Notes: generated by a model from the letters alone, not told the origin. A DNA stretch of 64,000 nucleotides from Sphingobium sp. WTD-1 (GCF_030128825.1 NZ_CP119129.1:1-64000), one strand, 5' to 3'; counted from the stretch's first letter, positions 33,537-42,770 are shown. Numbers and translations: made by a program.

Positions 33537-34726
33537 AGGCCGTCGTCAGTCTCAATTCCGGATCATCGAGCATCAAGTTCGCGCTCTATACGCTCGGCAA
33601 TCCTGACAGCCTCACCTTGTCGGCAAGCGGCAAGATCGAAAAGATCGGTATTGCACCCGCTCTCCGCATCCGCTCCGTCGAGGGTGAAGTCCTGATAGAC
33701 CGCGACTGGCCGGATGGGGCGTCGCTGACCCATGCCGATCTGCTCGAAGATCTGTTTGCATGGGCCACGGACCATCTTGGTGACCGGCAGGTCGTCGCGA
33801 TCGGCCACCGGGTCGTTCACGGCGGCACCCGCTTTGCCGCGCCGCAACGGGTCGACGCGGTCCTGCTCGACGCCCTGGAGGCGCTTTGCCCTCTCGCGCC
33901 GCTCCACCAGCCCCACAATCTCGCCGCTATCCGCGCCATTGCCCGGATCAACCCCGATCTTCCTCAGGTCGTCTGCTTCGACACGGCCTTCCACCATGAC
34001 AAGCCGATGGTCGCCTCCCGGCTCGCCATCCCCCGCTTCCTCCACGATCAGGGTATCCGCCGCTACGGCTTTCATGGTCTTTCTTATGAATATATCGCAC
34101 GGCGTCTGGGCAAGATCGATCCGGCGCTCGCGGGCGGGCGTGTGATTGCCGCGCACCTCGGCAACGGCGCCAGCCTGTGCGCAATGCAGAGCGGGCGCAG
34201 CATCGACACGACGATGGGTTTCACCGCCCTCGACGGGCTTGTCATGGGCACGCGCTGCGGCAGCATCGATCCCGGCGTCGTGCTGCATCTCCAGTCACAG
34301 CTAAGCATGCCGGTGGCCGAGGTCGAGGACCTGCTTTACCGCAAATCCGGTCTTCTCGGCGTATCGAACATCTCGAGCGACATGCGTGCGCTGTCGGAAG
34401 ACGGGAGCGTCGAGGCGGAAGAGGCGATCGATCTCTTCTGCTGGCGGGTGGCGCGCGAGGCCGGCGGGCTTATCTCTTCACTTGGCGGACTGGATGCGTT
34501 CGTGTTCACCGCCGGGATCGGTGAAAATCACGCCGATGTGCGGCGGCGCATCTGTACCCGGTTGGCTTGGGCGGGTCTCGAGATCGACGACGACGCCAAT
34601 GCGGACAACGCGCTTCGCATTTCGCGGGCCGGCGAAAGCCGCATCGACGTTCTCGTCATTCCGACCGACGAGGAGCGGATGATCGCGCTTCACACCCTGG
34701 CCCTTTTAGAAGCATTGCAATCATGA
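33533..34726 (+). CDS. ackA: Acetate/propionate kinase
   Basis: 397 residues from ATG 33533 (MKAVVSLNSGSSSIKFAL, the kinase signature), overlapping the PTA stop by 4 bp. Other signatures: IGHRVVHGG, CFDTAFH, RYGFHGLSYEYIARRL, VIAAHLGNGASLCAM, MGFTALDGLVMGTRCGSIDPG and FTAGIGENHADVRRR. It makes ATP from acyl-phosphate produced by the fused PTA. Together they give substrate-level ATP, useful at low oxygen. Slightly longer frame upstream is ignored because the overlap and family start agree. Confidence 0.95.
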   Translation: MKAVVSLNSGSSSIKFALYTLGNPDSLTLSASGKIEKIGIAPALRIRSVEGEVLIDRDWPDGASLTHADLLEDLFAWATDHLGDRQVVAIGHRVVHGGTRFAAPQRVDAVLLDALEALCPLAPLHQPHNLAAIRAIARINPDLPQVVCFDTAFHHDKPMVASRLAIPRFLHDQGIRRYGFHGLSYEYIARRLGKIDPALAGGRVIAAHLGNGASLCAMQSGRSIDTTMGFTALDGLVMGTRCGSIDPGVVLHLQSQLSMPVAEVEDLLYRKSGLLGVSNISSDMRALSEDGSVEAEEAIDLFCWRVAREAGGLISSLGGLDAFVFTAGIGENHADVRRRICTRLAWAGLEIDDDANADNALRISRAGESRIDVLVIPTDEERMIALHTLALLEALQS

Positions 34727-34881
34727 CGTCACTTGTCGATCTTGACGGCAAACGCGGCCTGATTGTGGGCATCGCCAACGAGCACAGCATCGCGGCGGGT
34801 TGCGCAGAGGCGTTCACGCGGTCGCGCAGCGCCAATTTTCATCTTGATCAGGCACGATCTGCCAAGCGTCGCAGTTTGTGA
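34723..34881 (+). pseudogene. fabI-like enoyl-ACP reductase, N-terminal remnant
   Basis: The first ~31 codons, overlapping ackA by ATGA, read MTSLVDLDGKRGLIVGIANEHSIAAGCAEAF, the start of a FabI-type short-chain reductase with its GIANxxSIA nucleotide motif. After that the text (TRSRSANFHLDQARSAKRRSL) no longer matches and stops. The remainder of the gene is absent before the telA promoter, so the operon has lost its fourth member by deletion. Confidence 0.75.
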
Positions 34882-35032
34882 CCATTTTCAACGTGCTGGC
34901 CGCACTGCTATGCCGGGGGACGGGCGGTATCGCCGTTGCGAACTGCTCCGGGGTTGCGGCGCCTTATCCTCGCAAATTGCTGGTGCGATCATCGCTGCTA
35001 ATATACTGTCGCCTGTGGGCGAAGGAGAAGTG

Positions 35033-36208
35033 ATGAAGCCGACGATCATTGGATCCAACCCGGGCAGGAGCTCCGTCGAACTTCAGCAGTCGGCGGCTTC
35101 TCCCATACCGCTTGAAACCGGCGCCATCATCCTTCGTCCTGAGCAGCTGCCCGAGGCGGAGAAGCAGCTCGCGCAGCTTGACTTCGCCACCATGCGTTCC
35201 GGCGATGTGATCCGTATCGGCCTCGAAGCCGAACAAGCGCTGCAAAGCACGCTCGACGGCTTTCTTCAGCGGCTCGACAAGAACAGTGCTGCGGCGGTGT
35301 TCGCGCTGTTTGGGCGGCTGGAGAAAGGGGTCGAGGACGCTGACCTGCCTGCCATCCTTGATAAAATGCAGAACGGCGAGAAGCCGGGCTTCCTCGGCCG
35401 CCTGCTCGGGCGGTTGCGCGGTAAGCGGCCAGACCAGCTGATCGACGAGATGTTGACCGCGATCGGCGACCTGATCGCGGGGCGGACCAAGACGCTTGCA
35501 GACGAGATGGCCCGGCTGGAGGGTGAGCTCAGCAAGGAGATGCAGAAGCTGTTCGCCGAGCTCCAGAACCTCGATCAGCTGAAGAAAAGCTACGGCAACC
35601 ACTTCGGCGAGTTCGCCGTCGCCGCCGGGGTGGCGCGCGCATTGCTCAACAAGGCGCAGGCCTATGTCGCAAATGAGGAGGCGGCGCTCGACCCGGCCGA
35701 CCCGGTGGCACAGGCTCGGCTGACGGAGCTGAAGGACAAATTGCGCTTGCTCGAAAGCCGCGCGCTGGCGCTGGAGGGGAGCTACACCCGTCTTCCAGCC
35801 GACCAGCTGGTGATCCAGCAGATCGAGCAGGCCGGGGTCGCCACCCTGCAGGAAACCGCGACCACCGTCGCGTCGCGTTTCGCCTCGATTAAGATGACGC
35901 TGCTGTCGATCCACGGCGCGTTTGCGGTAAGAAGCGTGCAGCAAATCGCCGGCCGACAAGCCAAGCTCGATCGCCAGTTGACCGAGCTGCGCGGCCGCGC
36001 GCTGAAGGACGTGGCGGTGACTGCGGCGATCGCACCCGGCGATAACCGGGTCGCGCAGGCTCAGCAGATCGAGACGATCATTGCCACCACCAAGGAAATC
36101 CACGGACTGGTCGAAGTTGCGCGCAAGACTACCGACGAGAAGTTCGAGATAGCCCGCCGCAAGTTCGCGGACGCGCGGCGGGAACTCGCCACGCTTGCTC
36201 CCAATTGA
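35033..36208 (+). CDS. telA: Toxic anion resistance protein TelA/KlaA
   Basis: 391 residues after GAAGGAG. The TelA family is recognised by DFATMRSGDVIRIGLEAEQALQSTLDGFL near residue 55, FLGRLLGRLRGKRPDQLIDEML, LFAELQNLDQLKKSYGNHFGEFAVAAGVARALL, QQIEQAGVATLQETATTVASRFASIKMTLLSIHGAFAVRSVQQ and the C-terminal TTKEIHGLVEVARKTTDEKFE. It is cytoplasmic and helical. TelA genes occur with TerD-type genes and confer tellurite or other envelope-stress tolerance by an unknown route. First gene of a four-gene ter-like module. Confidence 0.93.
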   Translation: MKPTIIGSNPGRSSVELQQSAASPIPLETGAIILRPEQLPEAEKQLAQLDFATMRSGDVIRIGLEAEQALQSTLDGFLQRLDKNSAAAVFALFGRLEKGVEDADLPAILDKMQNGEKPGFLGRLLGRLRGKRPDQLIDEMLTAIGDLIAGRTKTLADEMARLEGELSKEMQKLFAELQNLDQLKKSYGNHFGEFAVAAGVARALLNKAQAYVANEEAALDPADPVAQARLTELKDKLRLLESRALALEGSYTRLPADQLVIQQIEQAGVATLQETATTVASRFASIKMTLLSIHGAFAVRSVQQIAGRQAKLDRQLTELRGRALKDVAVTAAIAPGDNRVAQAQQIETIIATTKEIHGLVEVARKTTDEKFEIARRKFADARRELATLAPN

Positions 36209-36228
36209 AACGAAGGACCTGATCAACA

Positions 36229-36882
36229 ATGCTCACCCTGTCGCTCGAGAAGCCCGGCGTCGCGGTGCCTAAGCTGCAACTTTCGCTGAATAAGGGCGCG
36301 CGCTTCACCGCCAAGGTGGAGTGGCGCTGCGACGCCGACCATGCGGACGACGTCGACGTCCACGCGCTTGAGGCGCGCAACGACGGCAATGGCGCCAAGG
36401 TGACCGAGCTGGTGAGTGTGCTCTCGACCTACAACACCACGCGGATGAACCCGCAGGGCGGCGCGCTGGCGTCTAACACGGACGGCTCGTTTGCCACCCC
36501 GAGCGGGGGCTTGTCGCACAGCGGCGACCTTCGCGTGCAGAACAGCAGCGAATCAATCATCATCGACGGATCGAAGTTGCCTGCGGGGGTCAATGAGATC
36601 CCTATTTTGGTAACGGTCCACGAGGCGGATCATGGCGGAGGGCATGAAGAGGGCGATGCCGATGAGGATGAGCCGGCGTTCGGCGACATCGACTTGTGCA
36701 CGATCACGCTGACCGATGGCAGCGGACGCGAGCTCGGCGCGTACCAGCTGTCGTCCGAGTTCAAGGAGTTCAACGTGGTCCAGCTCGGCAGCCTACTGCT
36801 TGGCCCTGAAGGCTGGGAATATGCCGCGGTGGGACGTGGCTTCAACGGGACATTTAACGACGTGCTCGCTCATTTCTCCTGA
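36229..36882 (+). CDS. terD: TerD-family tellurium resistance protein
   Basis: 217 residues. It begins MLTLSLEKPGVAVPKLQLSLNKGARFTAKVEWRCDADHADDVDVHALE, like TerD. The metal-site Asp pattern and GDLRVQNSSESIIIDGSKLP / EIPILVTVHEADHGGGHEEGDADEDEPAFGDIDLCTITLTD follow. The HEADHGGGHEEGDADEDE stretch is an unusual His/acid-rich insert that could bind extra metal. It follows telA by 20 bp. TerD proteins bind Ca2+ and are linked to tellurite, phage and colicin resistance. Confidence 0.92.
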   Translation: MLTLSLEKPGVAVPKLQLSLNKGARFTAKVEWRCDADHADDVDVHALEARNDGNGAKVTELVSVLSTYNTTRMNPQGGALASNTDGSFATPSGGLSHSGDLRVQNSSESIIIDGSKLPAGVNEIPILVTVHEADHGGGHEEGDADEDEPAFGDIDLCTITLTDGSGRELGAYQLSSEFKEFNVVQLGSLLLGPEGWEYAAVGRGFNGTFNDVLAHFS

Positions 36883-36886
36883 GCTG

Positions 36887-37870
36887 GTGCCCGACGACGC
36901 GCCTCCCAACCGCGGGCCGACCCGGCTGCGCCCGACGGTCATCGGTCCGATCGCGCCCGGCCAAAAGACTTCGCGCCGCCCCGCCGACCGCGCGTCGCCG
37001 CCCGTGTCCGAGCATGCGACCCGCCCTGTCGTAGCTCCCACCGCTATTCCCGGCGTCGAACGCAGGCGCATCGCCGTCACCGTCGCCGATATCGCCCGGC
37101 TGTCGCCCGGCGTCGCCCCCGCCGTCGCCGCCACCGCGGTACGGCTCGTCGAGGGTTTCGTGGTCGAGGGGGCGCGCGACCGCACCATCACCCTGTGGGG
37201 CCACGGCGCGCAACAGGAGTACGCCGACCTTGTCGCGCGGACGCTTGACCTGGCGCGGGCTGACGAACTGGGCCGGGTTCGGGCGTATGTGACGCGGATG
37301 ATCGACTTGCTCGGTGCGATTGATCTGCCGGTGATCTGCGGCACCGGCCGGCCGGCCGGGGTGTTCGATCGGCTGTTCGGCGGAACGGGCCGGATCGATA
37401 CACTCTGTGCGCTGGAAGACGCACGGGCTGAACTCGACCAGCTGGTGAGGCTGACGGCCGCCGCACTCGATCCCCTGCTGCGGCTGCGCGACCGGCTGAG
37501 CGAACAGTCGCGCCGGATTGAGGCCACCGGCGGCGACATCGAGGCCGCGGCGCTGGCGGCCGGGTTCCTGGCCGACCATCTTTCGATCGCGCAGCCAGCG
37601 CTGTCGCAGCGGTTCCTGGAGCGCGCGATGAGCCTGACCCGCTCAGTCGCACAGCTTCGCGGCGACGATCCGCTCCGCGCCGCGCAGGCAGAGCAGCCGC
37701 TGCACCTGATCGCTGCGGTCCAGGAAGCGGTGCTGGTGGCAATGCCCGCCTGGCTCTCCACCATAGCTGCATTGACCGCCACTGCGAGTGGGGTGCGCTC
37801 GCCCAACCCGACCGAGGCCGGCGAACTCCAATACCGCCTCCAAACTATTTTGCAGCAGCTCAAGACATGA
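36887..37870 (+). CDS. Unknown helical protein of the ter module
   Basis: 327 residues if it starts at GTG 36887, 4 bp after terD; the frame is open further back inside terD but a start there is unlikely. The first ~55 residues are Pro/Arg-rich and look disordered. The rest is all-helical, with repeated Leu/Ala heptad-like stretches (VARTLDLARADELGRVRAYVTRMIDLLGAIDLP, LVRLTAAALDPLLRLRDRLSEQSRRIEATGGD, LIAAVQEAVLVAMPAWLSTIAALTA). The late part faintly recalls TelA. It lies between terD and a VWA gene with tight spacing, so it belongs to the module. No family recognised. Confidence 0.65.
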   Translation: MPDDAPPNRGPTRLRPTVIGPIAPGQKTSRRPADRASPPVSEHATRPVVAPTAIPGVERRRIAVTVADIARLSPGVAPAVAATAVRLVEGFVVEGARDRTITLWGHGAQQEYADLVARTLDLARADELGRVRAYVTRMIDLLGAIDLPVICGTGRPAGVFDRLFGGTGRIDTLCALEDARAELDQLVRLTAAALDPLLRLRDRLSEQSRRIEATGGDIEAAALAAGFLADHLSIAQPALSQRFLERAMSLTRSVAQLRGDDPLRAAQAEQPLHLIAAVQEAVLVAMPAWLSTIAALTATASGVRSPNPTEAGELQYRLQTILQQLKT

Positions 37871-37883
37871 AGGGCCCAAGACC

Positions 37884-38630
37884 ATGACGCTCCAGCTCGA
37901 CCTCCAGAAATCCGCCCGTACCCTGCGCGTCTCGCTCGAGAAGGCCGGTGTTGCCGCTGACGTCAAGGCCGAGCTGATCTTCGATATGGACGTATCGGGC
38001 TCGTTCGAGCACGAGCATGAGGAGGGCACCACCAGCCGGCTTATCGAGCGGCTGGTGCCGTACGGCATGGAGCTTGATCCAGACGGGCGGATGGACGTCT
38101 TCACCTTCAGCGACGGGAAACGTAGCGTGCACCACGTTGGTACAGTCGCGCCTGACGATTGCCGAGGGTATATTGTCCGCAACGTAGTAAAGCGCGTGCC
38201 TGGCTGGAACGGCGGCACAACCTACAGCTACGTGCTCGAACGGAATCTCCAGCACTTTGGTTGGCTGCCAGCTGAGGCGGGGGGCGGGTTCCTTAGTCGC
38301 TTCTTCGGGCTCGGCCAGGAGCCAGAGTTTCGTACAAAGAAGCGTTCGATCGTCATCTTCGTAACCGATGGGGAGAACGACCCATCCGACCATGGCCGCA
38401 CGATTCAAATCCTGGAGGAATCGGAACGGCGGGGCGATCAGGTTTATTTCCTGTTCGTCGGCGCATGCGAGCACGACGTCGATTTCGGTTTCCTGCGCCA
38501 CATCGCCGCCCGCTTCCGTAACACGGGCGTTGTCATCATCCGCGATCTCGACGCCTTCGTCGAATTGTCCGACGAACAGCTCAACACTCAGCTGCTCGGC
38601 TCAGAACTGCTCGACTGGCTTAAATCCTAG
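37884..38630 (+). CDS. VWA-domain protein of TerF/TerY type
   Basis: 248 residues from ATG 37884. A short TerD-like start (LDLQKSARTLRVSLEKAGV) leads into a von Willebrand A domain. The MIDAS motif is FDMDVSGS (D36-x-S38-x-S40), with the second Thr in GGTTYSYVL and the third Asp in FVTDGENDPSD. In TerF the same combination of TerD-like start and VWA is seen. Probably binds Mg2+ or Ca2+ and mediates protein contacts with the other ter products. Last gene of the module; a short 117-bp gap follows. Confidence 0.88.
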   Translation: MTLQLDLQKSARTLRVSLEKAGVAADVKAELIFDMDVSGSFEHEHEEGTTSRLIERLVPYGMELDPDGRMDVFTFSDGKRSVHHVGTVAPDDCRGYIVRNVVKRVPGWNGGTTYSYVLERNLQHFGWLPAEAGGGFLSRFFGLGQEPEFRTKKRSIVIFVTDGENDPSDHGRTIQILEESERRGDQVYFLFVGACEHDVDFGFLRHIAARFRNTGVVIIRDLDAFVELSDEQLNTQLLGSELLDWLKS

Positions 38631-38747
38631 GCGGTCATTTTACAATCAAATCACTTGGCAATTGATCGTAGCGTTATGACGTGGGATATCGCTGAGCCTC
38701 ATCGGTCACAGCACGCTATTCTCCCGGGCGCGCGAAGATCGAAAGGC

Positions 38748-40037
38748 CTACCGCATCACGCTGAGCAGATCCTCGACGCCCGCTACGGCGAACGCGGAAT
38801 ATTCGTCGGCGACGGCGTAGGGCAGCAGCACACGCCGCCGGTGAAGCAGCGCGCCGCAGCTGTAGGTGACGTTCGGCACGTAGCCGCCATGCTCCTCGCC
38901 GCTCGGGAACAAAAGCGGAGAGGGTGTCCGCGCAAGCACCTTCGTAGGATCGTCCCGGTCGAGCAGACAGGCGCCGATGCAGTAGCCGCGGACCAGTCCC
39001 ACACCGTGGGTGAACACCAGCCAGCCTTCGTCGATCTCGATCGGCGAGCCGCAATTGCCGATCTGGACGAACTCCCACGGGTAACGAGGCGCCATGATGG
39101 GCACGCCTTCTTCCCATCGCTCAAGCGTGTCGGATTGTAGAAGCCACAAGCTCTCACTATCCTGCCGTCCGAGCATTGTGTATCGCCCCTCGATGCGCCG
39201 CGGGAACAGGGCCATGCCCTTGTATCCCGCCATGGCGCCGATGAGCGGACGCATTTCATACGTGCGCAGATCGACACCGCGCAAGAGCTCGGCGCGCGCC
39301 GTGCTGCCGTCGAAAGCCGTGTAGGTGCCGATTACGCTTTGCGCACCATCATGATCTGTAAAGCGGACCAATCGCAAATCTTCCACGCCCTGCCGCTGGC
39401 TGGGCAGGATGGGAAAGATAACCGTTTCCGAAATATCCTCGCTGTCATCGGACCGCAGTCGGACCCATCCTTCCTCCTGGCGCTCTATTCGCGGTGACAC
39501 GCCTTGGCCGCTCGGCGTATCGATGACGAGGCCTTCGCCGCCGTCCCAGCTTCCGGAGCGGAAGGTGACCGACGAGACATGACCCTCGCCAACCCCGCGC
39601 AACGAAAGGAGGAAGCGTATGCTGCCGTCGCCCGGGTCGCGATGGGGAATCTCGACGATGCTGGGGTTGAACAGCGCCGCGCTTTCGAAGGCGTATTCCT
39701 GGCTGAAATAGGCGCCGACGAGCAGCCGATCGTCTTGGTCGACCACGGTGATCCCAAGCCCGCCTTTGATCTCCTCGAAGCGGCGCAGGAACACATCGTC
39801 GACGCGTCGATGACGCCTTTGCATCGCGCGGCGCAGCAACGTCAGCATCCGCCGCCGATAGGCAGGATCGAGCGCCATCAGCCGGGCCGCAACCGCTTCG
39901 CTCCTCGGCGGCCGGCCCGCTGCAAACGCCGCAGGATAGTCGAAACCGAAAGGGCGGATGACCGTCCGGGAGGGATCGGGCATCAGCTTAATGTCGAGCT
40001 TGGTAAAGACATCGGCTGCGTTGAGGGTGTCGGTCAC
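38748..40037 (-). CDS. GH130-family glycoside phosphorylase
   Basis: 429 residues. Signatures of the family include ESAALFNPSIVEIPHRDPGDGSIRFLLSLRGVGEGHVSSVTFRSG, GTYTAFDG, FPRRIEGRYTMLGRQDSESLWL, QIGNCGSPIEIDEGWLVFTHGVG and a final NVTYSCGALLHRRRVLLPYAVAD. GH130 enzymes phosphorolyse beta-mannosidic bonds; the general acid Asp is expected in the N-terminal blade. It is a single gene here, without a sugar transporter. Whether the substrate is mannooligosaccharide or a cell-surface mannoside is unknown. Confidence 0.85.
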   Translation of the reverse strand: MTDTLNAADVFTKLDIKLMPDPSRTVIRPFGFDYPAAFAAGRPPRSEAVAARLMALDPAYRRRMLTLLRRAMQRRHRRVDDVFLRRFEEIKGGLGITVVDQDDRLLVGAYFSQEYAFESAALFNPSIVEIPHRDPGDGSIRFLLSLRGVGEGHVSSVTFRSGSWDGGEGLVIDTPSGQGVSPRIERQEEGWVRLRSDDSEDISETVIFPILPSQRQGVEDLRLVRFTDHDGAQSVIGTYTAFDGSTARAELLRGVDLRTYEMRPLIGAMAGYKGMALFPRRIEGRYTMLGRQDSESLWLLQSDTLERWEEGVPIMAPRYPWEFVQIGNCGSPIEIDEGWLVFTHGVGLVRGYCIGACLLDRDDPTKVLARTPSPLLFPSGEEHGGYVPNVTYSCGALLHRRRVLLPYAVADEYSAFAVAGVEDLLSVMR

Positions 40038-40128
40038 TGTGTCATCCCGCGAGCTTTAGACGCAGCTGCGCACGCGCGTACATCATGTCGGCTTCGCCCA
40101 GATAAGGGCGCTGTGATGCGAAGAGAAG

Positions 40129-40335
40129 TCAACGCCATTTTCCCCGGTTGTAACGCCAGGCCGCAAAGCCCGCGCGATAGAGCGCGGCTGCTCGGAAGCT
40201 GAGGTAGAGCGCGAGACGTGGGTGGATCAAACCAAGTCGCCGCGTCCGGCTTGAGGTAGCCATCATCGCTCGTGCGGCAAGCAGCCAAACGCCAGCCGGC
40301 AACAGCGCAACAAAAATCGATGGTCGCTTTCTCAT
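40129..40335 (-). CDS. Possible small membrane protein
   Basis: A 68-codon frame: MRKRPSIFVALLPAGVWLLAARAMM, a basic start and a short hydrophobic span, then an Arg/aromatic-rich tail (SFRAAALYRAGFAAWRYNRGKWR). It sits in the 400-bp gap between GH130 and corA, in the direction of GH130. The ribosome-binding site is weak and no family is recognised, so it may be a chance frame. Confidence 0.3.
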   Translation of the reverse strand: MRKRPSIFVALLPAGVWLLAARAMMATSSRTRRLGLIHPRLALYLSFRAAALYRAGFAAWRYNRGKWR

Positions 40336-40437
40336 TCGAGTGCATCTTCCGAGTTCGTCATCTCGCTTGGCCGTCGACGTGCCGCCCGCTACTGCCGCGT
40401 GAAGTGACGTTGATATCGAAATCAGGCGGAGATTCCC

Positions 40438-41406
40438 ATGAGCGTTGTGGCCGCACGGGTTTATCGGGATGGCGTGGTCGCCAAGAAGTTCGCATCGGAT
40501 GCACTGGGCGAAGTTGAGGTCGGCGACGACGAGTTCATCTGGATTGGCCTGGTTGAGCCGACGCCGGAAGAAATGTCGCTCCTCGAAGCGCGTTTTTCCC
40601 TGCACCCTCTCGCGGTGGAGGACGCGCTCAAGGCTCATCAGCTGCCCAAGGTGGACGTCTATGGGGACCAGCTTTTTGTCGTGGCGCGAACCATCGAGCG
40701 CACCGATCGCCAGGTGACGTTCGGGGAAACCCATATCTTTGTGGGCGTTCGCCATATCGTCACGGTCCGCCATGGCATCAAAGAGGGATACCTCGACCTT
40801 CGAGAGAGGCTGGAAGAAGCGCCCGAACTGCTGAAGCATGGGGTCGACTATGTGCTGCACGCCATACTCGACCATATCGTCGACGACTATAAACCGGTGG
40901 TCAGCGAGATAGAGCATGAGGTGTTCGACCTCGAGGCGCGCGCCCTGGAGAGTTTCCTGGAGCGGGACGACATTGCACGGATTTTCGCGCTCAGGCGCGA
41001 TCTGATGAAATGCACCACGTTCCTCGCACCTATGGCCGACGTGGCGGGAAAGCTCAAGCACAGCGATAGCCCGTGCATCGATGACAATGTTCGGCCCTAT
41101 TTCGGCGACGTTCTCGACCATGTCCGGGTGGTCATGTCGATGGCGGGGGGCCTGCGCGACCTTCTGTCGTCGATTTTCGAGGTAAGTGCGCTTCTCGAAC
41201 AGCAGCGCCTTGGCTCGACAACGCGCAAGCTTGCTGCCTGGGCGGCCTTGCTGGCGGTTCCGACCGCGATTGCGGGAATATACGGCATGAATTTCGAACA
41301 TATGCCCGAGCTCAAGTGGCAATATGGCTACCCGATGGTCCTTGGCGTCATTGCGACCATTTGCGGGATTCTCTTCATCCGCTTCAAGCGGGCGCGGTGG
41401 ATTTGA
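40438..41406 (+). CDS. corA: CorA-family Mg2+/Co2+ transporter
   Basis: 322 residues. A large cytoplasmic alpha/beta funnel domain (about 1-255), then two membrane helices joined by YGMNF, the GMN signature of the selectivity loop (AGIYGMNFEHMPELKWQYGYPMVLG). The positively charged C-terminus is FKRARWI. It should form a homopentamer that imports Mg2+. The next gene, a second CorA-like protein, starts 2 nt after its stop. Confidence 0.93.
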   Translation: MSVVAARVYRDGVVAKKFASDALGEVEVGDDEFIWIGLVEPTPEEMSLLEARFSLHPLAVEDALKAHQLPKVDVYGDQLFVVARTIERTDRQVTFGETHIFVGVRHIVTVRHGIKEGYLDLRERLEEAPELLKHGVDYVLHAILDHIVDDYKPVVSEIEHEVFDLEARALESFLERDDIARIFALRRDLMKCTTFLAPMADVAGKLKHSDSPCIDDNVRPYFGDVLDHVRVVMSMAGGLRDLLSSIFEVSALLEQQRLGSTTRKLAAWAALLAVPTAIAGIYGMNFEHMPELKWQYGYPMVLGVIATICGILFIRFKRARWI

Positions 41407-41408
41407 GC

Positions 41409-42374
41409 ATGTCGCTCGAGTCTTCCGGAGGGCACTGCCGCATCTATGAAGCCGGCAGGTTCGTTCGCGAGGGTCGGATCGCGGATCTCGGCCAAGGAGA
41501 AATTGATCACGGAGATTTCGTCTGGGTGGCGATCGTCTCCGGGCACGACACGCATCTGGACGCGGCGGCCTCACGTCTTGGTTTTCAATCTGTCGTCGAA
41601 GCGGCGCGCAACGGTTCCCCCGGACGCCTGATCGACAGAGACGCGCGCCTGGGAATGGTGCTGAGCGACATCTCCGACACCGACGGAAAGCCGATCTATG
41701 GCAACATGACCATCTTTCTCGGCAGGCAATTCGTCGTCTCGGTGACGGGCCGGCCCGAGGCGCGGCGGGAGGGCGATCAGATCGAAGCAAACCCTGGCTT
41801 GCTCGCGCGGGGTCCGGCCTATTTCCTGTCCGGCCTGTTGGCTCCAGTGGCGAGCGATTTCCTGTCGGTGGCGCTGGCGCTCGAAGCGCGTGCCGCTGAG
41901 TTGGAGCGCCAGGCGTCGGCCGGAAGGCTGCGCCGTGAAGATCTTTACGATGTCCTGCGCTTCCAGCATGACCTTTTCGATTTCAAGCGCGGCCTGGCCG
42001 CCAATCTCGGCGTGATCGAGGCATTGACCGCGGAGCGCTACGATGCGATCGATCCGGGCGCCCGGCCGTATCTGCGCGACGTTCTGGAGACACTCCAAGG
42101 CTCCGAGCGGCTTGCGCTCGCCAGCCAACGCGTCATCGCGGGCCTGATGTCACTGAGCACGGTCCCGGCGAGCGAAATCGAACGGACGGTGCGTACATTG
42201 TCGGCATGGGCGGTCATGTTCGCGCTTCTGACATCGGCCACAGCGCTTTCCAGTGTGAATTTTCCCGGCATTGTCGGTGTGTCGGCGAGGTTCGGCTACG
42301 GCATTTTTCTTCTCGCCATGGGCAGCCTCTGCGCGGCGATCTATCTGCGTCTTCGCCGACAACGCTGGGTGTAG
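41409..42374 (+). CDS. CorA-like transporter lacking the GMN motif
   Basis: 321 residues starting MSLESSGGHCRIYEAGRF. Architecture is like CorA: a cytoplasmic domain (FVWVAIVSGHDTHLDAAASRLGF), a long helical stalk and two C-terminal membrane helices. The loop that should read GMN reads SSVNFPGIVG, so only the Asn is conserved. The charged end is RRQRWV. Either an efflux-type or regulatory CorA homologue, or a subunit that co-assembles with the protein encoded just upstream; both are inference. Confidence 0.85.
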   Translation: MSLESSGGHCRIYEAGRFVREGRIADLGQGEIDHGDFVWVAIVSGHDTHLDAAASRLGFQSVVEAARNGSPGRLIDRDARLGMVLSDISDTDGKPIYGNMTIFLGRQFVVSVTGRPEARREGDQIEANPGLLARGPAYFLSGLLAPVASDFLSVALALEARAAELERQASAGRLRREDLYDVLRFQHDLFDFKRGLAANLGVIEALTAERYDAIDPGARPYLRDVLETLQGSERLALASQRVIAGLMSLSTVPASEIERTVRTLSAWAVMFALLTSATALSSVNFPGIVGVSARFGYGIFLLAMGSLCAAIYLRLRRQRWV

Positions 42375-42396
42375 CGTTTGAGAGAGCGGTCGGCGA

Positions 42397-42726
42397 TCAC
42401 ACCTCTTCATTGTCCCCGCCACCGGCACCTTTAGGCCGCGCCGGCCGGACCGGTGGTGGCAGGTTGGCCGACAGGCGCAGCTTTGCGATCGTGATTTCCC
42501 TTTGGAGCCGGGCGTTGTCTGCCCGGATCGAACGGAAGGTCGAAATGGCATAGAAAAGGGTGAACAGCGACAGTAGTGAACTCGCGATCAAACAGGCGCG
42601 CGGATACAGGCCCAGAGAACCCAAGACCATGATCGTGCCAGCGGCCGCCAGTCCCAACACCGTGACGATGATCGAGCGGCGTCGGAATGCGGCGCGGCGG
42701 GCCTGCGAACTCGTCTCTTCCTTCAT
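42397..42726 (-). CDS. Small membrane protein, hypothetical
   Basis: 109 residues: basic start (RRAAFRRRS), two hydrophobic segments (IIVTVLGLAAAGTIMVLGSLGLY and CLIASSLLSLFTLFYAIS), then a short coiled coil (RADNARLQREITIAKLRLS) and a Pro-rich tail. No family recognised. It lies 44 bp after the NRAMP-related gene on the same strand and may be cotranscribed. Confidence 0.6.
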   Translation of the reverse strand: MKEETSSQARRAAFRRRSIIVTVLGLAAAGTIMVLGSLGLYPRACLIASSLLSLFTLFYAISTFRSIRADNARLQREITIAKLRLSANLPPPVRPARPKGAGGGDNEEV

Positions 42727-42770
42727 GAGGCTTGATCCTCAAGTTATAACACGGCAGGTGTTTGCGGGCG

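Noticed and set aside
34723..34881. Small independent gene after ackA
   Set aside because: Its first 31 codons are clearly the start of a FabI-like protein, so it is a remnant.
40129..41790. 553-codon minus-strand frame opposite corA
   Set aside because: Shadow of the CorA genes; only the last 68 codons are outside them and are listed separately with low confidence.
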